This document shows, piece after piece, positions 44,900-51,189 of a stretch of DNA of 64,000 bases. The stretch comes from Chryseobacterium antibioticum. Lineage in GTDB: Bacteria > Bacteroidota > Bacteroidia > Flavobacteriales > Weeksellaceae. The stretch spans positions 1 through 64,000 of the forward strand of contig NZ_JABBGI010000009.1 of the NCBI RefSeq assembly GCF_012927325.1, given 5' to 3'. Both the position numbers and the translations under genes were made by a program. Within the stretch, counting starts at the first letter, position 1, and each line of letters opens with the position of its first letter. The notes below the pieces were generated by a model. It saw only the letters and a program-made list of their open reading frames with translations, did not search any database and was not told where the DNA came from.

Positions 44900-45162
44900 A
44901 AAATAAAATTTATAAAGTACTCATCTATTATTTTATACAATATAATGTGCTTCAAGCTTCTTCCTAATCTATCCAGTCTCCAGACATAAAGTTCATCGCC
45001 TTCTCTAAACTGTTCAATCATTTTATCAAGTTCAGGGCGATTCTTTGTTGCTCCCGAAATTTTCTCCTGATAAATTTTTTCACATCCTGCTTTTTCTAGA
45101 ACTTCAATTTGCAAATCTAAATTTTGGTCTTTGGTTGAAACCCGGGCATACCCAATTTTCAT
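44896..45162 (-). pseudogene. Truncated serine recombinase (resolvase N-terminus)
   Basis: 88 residues. MKIGYARVSTKDQNLDLQ (with the catalytic serine in RVST) through VWRLDRLGRSLKHI matches the resolvase catalytic domain up to about residue 74. The frame then departs into an unrelated A+T-rich tail (LYKIIDEYFINFIL) and stops. The rest of the catalytic domain, the dimer helix and the DNA-binding domain are absent and were not found in the bases beyond the NUMOD4 gene. It is a remnant whose 3' part was replaced at about 44945. Confidence 0.8.
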
Positions 45163-45172
45163 ATTTTGTTAC

Positions 45173-45212
45173 ATTAAACTCAAAGTTCATAAATTTATGA
45201 AACTTTGTTTAA
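45173..45212. promoter_or_regulatory. 40-bp imperfect palindrome before the recombinase remnant
   Basis: ATTAAACTCAAAGTTCAT is followed by its near complement (ATGAAACTTTGTTTAAT), centred on AAATTT at about 45193. It sits 10 bases before the recombinase start codon. Resolvases bind such dyads at res sites and in their own promoters. Confidence 0.5.
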
Positions 45213-45240
45213 TGACATGAGTTTTTGAGAAAAATAAATT

Positions 45241-45322
45241 AAAAAATAAGGTGTAAAAATTCACACCTTGTAAGATCTCAAAATATTACCATTAAAAGAG
45301 CCCAACTAAAAGTCAGGCTCTT
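45241..45322 (-). terminator. Terminator hairpins after the V8-like protease gene
   Basis: AAGGTGT (45248-45254) pairs with ACACCTT (45263-45269), and the minus strand then has a T-rich tail. A second 7-bp stem, AAGAGCC (45296-45302) with GGCTCTT (45316-45322), lies nearer the stop codon. Confidence 0.65.
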
Positions 45323-45342
45323 CATATAAAGAAAAAAATTGG

Positions 45343-46353
45343 TTATGGATGCTCGTTTCGGGCTCTTATTACGAGATTAACGAGATCAGAGCCGCCACTC
45401 GCAAAGTTTTCACTTGGGTTATGGGCACTTTGGGTAGCCACAGCGTAAGGAGCGCCATCCCAATAGCCCCAGAATGGGCCACCGCTTTGTCCTGGCCAGA
45501 TATCTGCTTTATGAGTCATACTTTCATTATCATCGGCGCTCCAGAAATCGCCATCTAATGCAATCCCGGTCTGATACGTTGGTCTTTGAGTTCCGGTTAA
45601 ATCTCCCGGATATCCCGCGTGAGTCCAGTAGGCACCGCCATCCCATGAATCGGAATATGATTTTGCACCCAGCCAGCCTGTGCTGTCTCCGATAGGTCTG
45701 TCCAGAACAATTACGACGTAATCATATTGAATTTCTGTAGAATCAATCGTAGGTCCGGCTACTTTGTATTTGTAATAAGTGAGTGTTCCCCATGCACTTC
45801 CGTAAGGAGCACTTCCATTATAATACATCGGTGTAAATTTTAACCAGCCCGTGCTGTTGTTAGGCTGCCAGTCTACGATATGGGCACAGGTAAGAAGATG
45901 TCTCGGGCCGATCATCACTCCGCTTCCTGAGCCCAATGCGCTTTCTACTCTCCCCACGCATCGCCACGGATACGCAGTAGAATTATATACTTTTCTCTGA
46001 TCGGGACCAAATATAGTTTTTACCCCTTCTGTGGTTAGGAAAGATTCTCTTTCAATGAATTTTGGTTTACGGTCTTTTTTAGCTTCCAGTTTAGGCAGGT
46101 ATTCAAAATCTGAATGGGTAGGATAGAAATGATCGGTTTCAAGAACTTTTCCTTCTGCTGCTTTTTCATTGGCAGACATTCCTATTGATTTCATTCCTTT
46201 TGGGAAAGACCGTCCGTCGATGGTTTCCATGGCTGGTCCCTGGTTGGTTAGTTTTTCGGTGTTGGTCAGTTTTTCAGCTGATTTTGCTTTAACGGTTTTA
46301 AGTCTTGATACTTCTTCCGCCGTCATGGGTTTGTTCGTTTCAGTTTTAGACAT
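45343..46353 (-). CDS. V8/glutamyl-endopeptidase-like serine protease
   Basis: 336 residues of the chymotrypsin-like S1B family. The triad is H158 (LLTCAHIVDW), D211 (QYDYVVIVLD) and S290 (PGQSGGPFWG). No signal peptide is seen. Residues 1-100 are a Lys/Glu-rich pro-region (TAEEVSRLKTVKAKSAEKL) that could be cut at Lys or Arg to activate the enzyme. It lies downstream of a caspase-like gene on the same strand, and a nearly identical leader element precedes both genes. Confidence 0.8.
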   Translation of the reverse strand: MSKTETNKPMTAEEVSRLKTVKAKSAEKLTNTEKLTNQGPAMETIDGRSFPKGMKSIGMSANEKAAEGKVLETDHFYPTHSDFEYLPKLEAKKDRKPKFIERESFLTTEGVKTIFGPDQRKVYNSTAYPWRCVGRVESALGSGSGVMIGPRHLLTCAHIVDWQPNNSTGWLKFTPMYYNGSAPYGSAWGTLTYYKYKVAGPTIDSTEIQYDYVVIVLDRPIGDSTGWLGAKSYSDSWDGGAYWTHAGYPGDLTGTQRPTYQTGIALDGDFWSADDNESMTHKADIWPGQSGGPFWGYWDGAPYAVATQSAHNPSENFASGGSDLVNLVIRARNEHP

Positions 46354-46382
46354 GATTATTTAGTTTTTTTAATCAGTTTTTT

Positions 46383-46414
46383 CCTACTCTTTGGATGGCT
46401 TTTCGGATTCCGCC
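46383..46414 (-). promoter_or_regulatory. Shared leader element, copy 1 (before the V8-like protease)
   Basis: On the plus strand, CCTACTCT (46383-46390), 6 bases, then GGCTTTTCGGATTCCGCC (46397-46414). The same order with a 5-base gap occurs at 47293-47323. It ends about 30 bases before the start codon on the minus strand. Function unknown; a conserved 5' untranslated element or protein site. Confidence 0.6.
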
Positions 46415-46423
46415 AATGAATTT

Positions 46424-47269
46424 TTAAGAGAATATTTTTTGAGAAAATTCTGCTGTGATGCTTTCTGTCTGATTGATTTGAGCTGCTCCCATTGCCGCCA
46501 ATGCCATGGCAGTCTGTTTGTCGAGTGTTTTTCTGACAATATTACCGTTGGTAGCGCGCAGTATTTTACAGAAATGATAGGTGAAATAGCCTCTTATCTG
46601 GCCACTCATATTTCCTTCCATAGACACCTGATTGTCCTTACATGCAGCCCATAACGTATGATTCATTCCGGCAATCGGAACTAGGGCTTTCGTCATGGTC
46701 ATTGCCTTTTTAGAATTTTTGGAGGCCTGCATTTCGCTTGCGTAGGTCATATAAAATTCATCTTCAAGCATCGGTGGAATGAAACGGGGTGTTTCATAAG
46801 AGAGCTCTAAGTCCAGTCCCAGATCCATTTTTCTGGTTCCGGTTCCCGAATGACAGCAGTCGAAGATAACCTCCAGATTAACGCCTGCTTTCAGTTTGCT
46901 GAGTACCGCTTTGAAATCATCATCACGGATAACGCCAGCACTTGCATAATCATGAGGACAAATAGCTTCGTCCAGACCATCTATTTCCAGATCTGCTCCA
47001 ATATTAGCGACTCTTGTTCCGTGCCCGGAATAATAGAAGACCAATGAATCTCCTTTTACACTGCTGTTGACCAGGGATTTAAGATAATTTAATATGTTGG
47101 CTCTCGTTGCATTCTGATTCGTTAGAATTTTGATTTTGGCAGGATCAAAACCGCAAATGACCAAGGTGTTGGCCATATCCCGTGCATCATTGATGCAGCC
47201 GTTTAAATCCGGTCCACCTGATCCAATAGGTGCGTAGTCGTTGATTCCTACTACTAGTGCTTTTTTCAT
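46424..47269 (-). CDS. Caspase-like (C14) cysteine protease
   Basis: 281 residues. The p20-like fold begins KKALVVGINDY. The catalytic histidine is H83 (FYYSGHGT), and the catalytic cysteine is in IFDCCHSG (C138/C139). Prokaryotic caspase homologues usually cut after Arg or Lys, and the neighbouring V8-like protease has a basic pro-region, so activation of one by the other is plausible. No signal peptide and no sensor domain. Both genes carry a repeated leader element. Confidence 0.85.
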   Translation of the reverse strand: MKKALVVGINDYAPIGSGGPDLNGCINDARDMANTLVICGFDPAKIKILTNQNATRANILNYLKSLVNSSVKGDSLVFYYSGHGTRVANIGADLEIDGLDEAICPHDYASAGVIRDDDFKAVLSKLKAGVNLEVIFDCCHSGTGTRKMDLGLDLELSYETPRFIPPMLEDEFYMTYASEMQASKNSKKAMTMTKALVPIAGMNHTLWAACKDNQVSMEGNMSGQIRGYFTYHFCKILRATNGNIVRKTLDKQTAMALAAMGAAQINQTESITAEFSQKIFS

Positions 47270-47292
47270 TTCGATTAGTTTTTTAAATTTTC

Positions 47293-47323
47293 CCTACTCT
47301 GTTTCGGCTTTTCGGGTTCGGCC
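47293..47323 (-). promoter_or_regulatory. Shared leader element, copy 2 (before the caspase-like gene)
   Basis: CCTACTCT (47293-47300), 5 bases, then GGCTTTTCGGGTTCGGCC (47306-47323); 16 of 18 bases of the second block match copy 1 at 46397-46414. It ends about 24 bases before the caspase start codon. Confidence 0.6.
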
Positions 47324-47721
47324 TTCATGGATTAGTTTTACAGGACAAAATTCCATTATTAAATAGCACCAAAACAGAGGTAAGAGCCTAATTATGTGGT
47401 AGGTAAAACACCTTTTCTGAGGTTTGAATAAGTTTTTAACTGCGGATTTGCACGGATGATTGATGCTTCCAGGTATTGGTGAATAAAATTCATTTTAACG
47501 CAAAGGTTATTTAGGAAGTGGATGATTTTCAGGAAGGCAAAGAATTCGACTGCGTCGCTGATGAAGCTGGTGGATAAACGTGAGCTTAGTTGAATCAATG
47601 AAATTGATTCCTTCTTTGCTCTCCTTATACTATACGGTATTAGAATAGAACTTTACGTCAAAAAAATAAGCATTCTGTCTTTGCAACTGAACCATTTTAT
47701 GGGCGATACCAATGAAGGGAA
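47324..47721. other. Intergenic region with degenerate repeat-like DNA
   Basis: About 400 bases with no credible gene (a 68-codon minus-strand frame lacks family features). The part 47490-47610 (ACGCAAAGG, AAGGCAAAG, CGCTGATGAAG) resembles worn copies of a dispersed flavobacterial intergenic repeat; the identification is from memory. Confidence 0.4.
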
Positions 47722-47760
47722 AAACGAAAAAATCCGATAGATTGTAAAAATCTACCGGAT
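47722..47760 (-). terminator. Terminator of the NarL-type two-component operon
   Basis: A 12-bp stem with one mismatch (47732-47743 with 47749-47760), loop GTAAA. On the minus strand it is followed by T-rich sequence. It ends the four-gene operon 47815-50461. Confidence 0.75.
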
Positions 47761-47814
47761 GAATGATTGAGTTATAATGGTTTTGGACTATAATGATTTA
47801 AGCGGAAAACCAGA

Positions 47815-48459
47815 TCAGTACAGATCATGTTTTAAGGCAAAAAGAACGAGGCCGACCCTGTTTTTAATTTCCAGTTTGGTGAAAACAGAATCTCTGTAGC
47901 CATCGATAGTTTTGGGGCTCAGGAACATTTTATCGGCTATTTCTTTATAGGTAAGCTCGCTGCAGGCCCATTTTATAAATTCTTTTTCCCGTTCCTTTAA
48001 TTCGGAAAGGAGAGAAGCGGTCTTGATATCTTCTGTTTTGACTTTCAATAATTTCTGGGCGACAAAATCAGTATAAAAACTTCCTTTGTCGAATACCGTA
48101 TCAATTGCCTGAAACAGAATGGAGGGCTGCATGTCTTTCAGCAGATAGCCTTTTGCCCCTGCCTTCAGCATTTTGATCAATACTTTTTCATCATCTTCCA
48201 TGGTAAGGGCAATGACCTTAATGTTGGGATGATGCTCGGTGAGCCATTCTGTGGTTTCTATACCGTTCTTGTAGGGCATATTGATATCCATCAGTACTAC
48301 AGCCGGTAATTCTGAGGCCTTTTCCAGCGCGGCAATAAAATCTTCTCCATTAGGATGATTCATGATCACGCTGTATTGAGGGTTTTCCATGATCATATTT
48401 TCCAATGCTTTAGACATTAAAGTATGATCATCTACAATGGCTATGGGAATCGTTTTCAT
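47815..48459 (-). CDS. NarL/LuxR-type response regulator
   Basis: 214 residues. The receiver domain spans about 1-122 with phospho-acceptor in VVLMDINMPYKNG and lysine in GYLLKDM. A LuxR-type HTH follows at the C-terminus (ELTYKEIADKMFLSPKTIDG). It overlaps the kinase gene by 4 bases. Its targets are unknown; the caspase/protease pair downstream carries a repeated element that could be tested. Confidence 0.92.
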   Translation of the reverse strand: MKTIPIAIVDDHTLMSKALENMIMENPQYSVIMNHPNGEDFIAALEKASELPAVVLMDINMPYKNGIETTEWLTEHHPNIKVIALTMEDDEKVLIKMLKAGAKGYLLKDMQPSILFQAIDTVFDKGSFYTDFVAQKLLKVKTEDIKTASLLSELKEREKEFIKWACSELTYKEIADKMFLSPKTIDGYRDSVFTKLEIKNRVGLVLFALKHDLY

Positions 48460-49226
48460 GTGATGTGTTTGTAATAGGTTATTGAGGTCTGTGTTCCTTT
48501 ATCAAGTTCCGACTGTATGGAAAATTCTGCGTGAATCAGCTTGGCTCTCAGTTCCATATTTTTCAATCCAGAACCGTCCTGTATTTTGGTGGTATTGAAG
48601 CCTTTTCCGTTATCAGAAATATTAATATGTAAAGTTTCCTGATCATCATCCAGCCGGATCGTTACATTTTTGGCTCTGGAATGTTTTAAGATATTATTAA
48701 TGCTTTCCTGAATGATCCGGAAGAGAATCAAACCGTGTTTGGGAGAAATATCAATATCCTGTTTTTGGGTGATGAAGTCTATCTTTAATAATTTCAGCTT
48801 CTGTATTCTTTTTACTTCTCTTTCTATGGATTCCGTTAACCCGAAATGAATGATCTGTTCGGTAATCAATGTTTTAGATAAGTTCCGGATATCCTGTATG
48901 CATTCGCCCAACAGTTCGCTCAGCTCGTTGAGTTCTTCTTTTTCTGTGTTTTTCAGCTTGGAAATGAGCTGATTTTGCCTTAGGCGCACCACCGAAAGTT
49001 TTTGTCCCACATCATCATGCAGTTCCTGACCTATATAATTCAAAGTCTGCTCCTTGATTTCTACCTGTGAAGTAGCCAGCTCTTTTTCAAACCGCATGTC
49101 TTTTTCTTTTTGAGCGATCAGAAGCGTGGTTTTCTTTTTGATAAAGACCACATAGATGAAGATCATCGTCAAAACGACAATAAGTAAGGTAATCGTAAAA
49201 GTAATGACCAAATTATTTTCTTCCAT
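48456..49226 (-). CDS. Sensor histidine kinase, HisKA_3 type
   Basis: 256 residues. One membrane helix (residues 8-28), a short coiled coil, the phospho-accepting histidine in GQELHDDVGQKLSVVRL, and an ATPase domain with IQESINNILKHS and NISDNGKGF. No periplasmic sensor. The upstream membrane protein and lipoprotein may supply the sensing part. Confidence 0.9.
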   Translation of the reverse strand: MEENNLVITFTITLLIVVLTMIFIYVVFIKKKTTLLIAQKEKDMRFEKELATSQVEIKEQTLNYIGQELHDDVGQKLSVVRLRQNQLISKLKNTEKEELNELSELLGECIQDIRNLSKTLITEQIIHFGLTESIEREVKRIQKLKLLKIDFITQKQDIDISPKHGLILFRIIQESINNILKHSRAKNVTIRLDDDQETLHINISDNGKGFNTTKIQDGSGLKNMELRAKLIHAEFSIQSELDKGTQTSITYYKHIT

Positions 49227-49240
49227 ACTTCAATGGATAA

Positions 49241-49885
49241 TTAGCTGGGTTTTTCCTGTTTATTCAATATTAAGCCTAACAGGAGTATTCCGTTACTGAT
49301 GATATTCAACATAAATAGAATGAAAAAATAAATATGTTCTGAAACCGTGGTCCTGAAATAAAAGATCGGAATACTTCCTATAAAAAGGATCAGCAGGGCG
49401 ACCGATACCCAAAAAGGGAAATAGTTATTGAGATCCAATATTTTATCCGAGTTAAATGTTTGATATAAAAATAAAATAATGGAAAACATCAGCAAAAGAA
49501 TATCGGTATACAGTATGTTAAATGAAAAATGATGCAGGAGATCATCTTTTATACAAAACATCACCACAATATTAATGACAAAGAGGATTAGCAAGATGAA
49601 CTGTATTTTTTTAAGAACAGGCAGATACAATAATCGGTAGTAATACAGCAAATACAGAAAAAAGGCGATCACTAAAAACCCAATCACATAAAACATTTCG
49701 GTAGATTGATTGGTAGCCTTGAAATAAAAATAGCAGAAAATATCGATTATTGAAAGCAATCCGTATCCAACGATAAAAAATAAATTTTCTCTTCCGATTT
49801 TCCTGGATTTAATGATCATCAGGACCATCACTACAACGGGGATGGTCATGGATATCTGTTTCCCGATTTCTATGTTCCAGTTCAT
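49241..49885 (-). CDS. Integral membrane protein of the two-component operon
   Basis: 214 residues with about seven predicted membrane helices and few loops (MTIPVVVMVLMIIKS, FLVIAFFLYLLYYY, ILYTDILLLMFSIILFLYQ). No family recognised. It lies 15 bases before the kinase gene, whose own sensor region is a single helix, so it may be the input module. Confidence 0.65.
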   Translation of the reverse strand: MNWNIEIGKQISMTIPVVVMVLMIIKSRKIGRENLFFIVGYGLLSIIDIFCYFYFKATNQSTEMFYVIGFLVIAFFLYLLYYYRLLYLPVLKKIQFILLILFVINIVVMFCIKDDLLHHFSFNILYTDILLLMFSIILFLYQTFNSDKILDLNNYFPFWVSVALLILFIGSIPIFYFRTTVSEHIYFFILFMLNIISNGILLLGLILNKQEKPS

Positions 49886-49897
49886 GGCTTTTATTTT

Positions 49898-50461
49898 TTA
49901 CGGCATATCTACTGTAGATACTTTAGGTGGAGGTGCCAGATTGGTCATATTCAGGACTTCCATCTCCGTTACATTGGTATTTTCTTCTGTGGACTTCATT
50001 GTTCTGGACATAGCAGTTGTGCTGTCCTTTTTCCGGTTTTGAGCAGTGGGTACCAGAAATATAGTTTGATAACCTGCATATTCCGGTTTTGCCATTTTAC
50101 TTTTAGGATGATTCATAGGGTATTTTCCCATATAAATTCTGATTCCCGGATTTTTCAGTTTCTGTTTTTTAGCTGTTTCTTTTACATATTGAAGATATCC
50201 TTCCAAATCTTCTACAGAAAACCAATACCAGCGTGAATCGGGTTCTCCGTTTCTGGCTCTGGTGAGAATGATGTTGTTTGTTTTAGAGTATTCATCATAA
50301 AGTACCCGGCCTTCACGGTAGCTGATGAGCTTCTTTTTATAACTGTTACTGACAGGTTCTTTGGGCGGTTCGGAGCAGCGGGTGCAGCTCAGCGTGCAAA
50401 AGCTTAAAATAAGAACGACAAAGAGCGGTCTTAGATTTTTGAATAGAAAAGGAGTTTTCAT
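49898..50461 (-). CDS. Hypothetical lipoprotein
   Basis: 187 residues with a lipoprotein signal (VVLILSFCTLSC, lipidated cysteine probably C26, followed by TRCSEPP). The rest is hydrophilic with a Thr/Asn/Met-rich tail; no domain recognised. First gene of the operon, preceded by a strong promoter at 50487-50515. Confidence 0.6.
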   Translation of the reverse strand: MKTPFLFKNLRPLFVVLILSFCTLSCTRCSEPPKEPVSNSYKKKLISYREGRVLYDEYSKTNNIILTRARNGEPDSRWYWFSVEDLEGYLQYVKETAKKQKLKNPGIRIYMGKYPMNHPKSKMAKPEYAGYQTIFLVPTAQNRKKDSTTAMSRTMKSTEENTNVTEMEVLNMTNLAPPPKVSTVDMP

Positions 50462-50486
50462 GTTGATGGTTTTTAATTTTATAAAA

Positions 50487-50515
50487 CAAAATTAGGTAAC
50501 TGCTTGACTCTACAA
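50487..50515 (-). promoter_or_regulatory. Promoter of the lipoprotein/two-component operon
   Basis: On the minus strand, TTG (50513-50515), 18 bases, TAATTTTG (50487-50494): a full consensus match about 25 bases before the start codon. Confidence 0.65.
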
Positions 50516-50728
50516 AAGAGGGAAAACACTGTTTTTGTCTTTTATTAAATTTACAACATTTTCATTTGACTTTCAGAGAGATAAATCATTTTTGTATAAT
50601 GCTTATCCAGTAAGGGTTTTAGACGTGAACCTTTAAAACGAGGAATAGCTCAAACGTTCTTATTACTCCTGTTTTATCTCATCAAATGACTCCATTAATT
50701 CACATTCTGTTTAAATATTTTTAATAGT

Positions 50729-50743
50729 CTACAAAATTAGTAG
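50729..50743. promoter_or_regulatory. Copy of the cys operator motif upstream of SusCD
   Basis: CTACAAAATTAGTAG, itself a near-palindrome. The cys operator at 9066-9080 reads CTACCAAATTAATAG on its other strand: 13 of 15 bases agree. It lies 33 bases upstream of the TTG of the promoter at 50777-50804. Confidence 0.6.
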
Positions 50744-50776
50744 GTTTGTATGATTTATCTCATGCTATCATGTGAT

Positions 50777-50804
50777 TTGATTCGTAAATAATTAAATACT
50801 TTTG
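50777..50804 (+). promoter_or_regulatory. Promoter of the leader peptide/SusCD operon
   Basis: TTG (50777-50779), 17 bases, TACTTTTG (50797-50804): a full consensus match. Transcription should start near 50811, 25 bases before the Cys/Met-rich mini-ORF. Confidence 0.65.
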
Positions 50805-50835
50805 ACACAGTTAAAAAAAAGTTAAAATTATTCTC

Positions 50836-50991
50836 ATGAATAAGCATTCATTCAATTCTTACTTATGCACCGGTATGGCTTCTGTATCTACTCAACATCA
50901 ATGTTGTGCAGATGCTTGCCTTTCACAACACAATCTTATCATTCCTGATATGTGTTTTGAATTGATGATGTGCAGAATGATGCAGGTATAA
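50836..50991 (+). CDS. Cys/Met-rich mini-ORF, putative leader peptide
   Basis: 51 residues with five separated Cys positions plus a CC pair and seven Met. Two dense spots are QCCADACLSQ and a C-terminal string MCFELMMCRMMQV. It lies directly after a consensus promoter and about 200 bases before the SusC gene. Composition matches a peptide whose translation senses Cys and Met supply. With the similar mini-ORF at 18172 it suggests a shared control mode for sulfur-linked outer-membrane receptors. It has no signal sequence or domain. It is too short for most gene finders. Confidence 0.55.
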   Translation: MNKHSFNSYLCTGMASVSTQHQCCADACLSQHNLIIPDMCFELMMCRMMQV

Positions 50992-51009
50992 ACTTCCGAA
51001 AACACGGAT

Positions 51010-51037
51010 ATTACTGTAGAAATTAAATCACAGTAAT
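51010..51037 (+). promoter_or_regulatory. Hairpin in the leader before SusC
   Basis: ATTACTGT (51010-51017) pairs perfectly with ACAGTAAT (51030-51037). A second, weaker stem GGCAG/CTGCC lies at 51054-51072. Neither ends in a clear T-run; they may act in a translation-dependent leader. Confidence 0.4.
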
Positions 51038-51189
51038 TTCAAAATCTTTTTAAGGCAGGCTTACTTTCTGCCGGTTTCAAAATTTTCTCTCTGGCAATCT
51101 CTCTAAAAAGGGGGAAAGGGAATCCTTGTTTCATAACCGGAAGGAATAAAAGTAATGTATCAATCAATTTTAAAAACAAAATTAGTATA

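Noticed and set aside
43685..45162. Intron or intein inside an intact recombinase
   Set aside because: The DNA past the NUMOD4 gene (43511-43684) does not encode the missing recombinase C-terminus in any frame I read, so no split gene can be restored.
47392..47598. 68-codon minus-strand frame between the caspase gene and the two-component operon
   Set aside because: It overlaps repeat-like intergenic DNA, has no recognisable start context or family, and no conserved feature.
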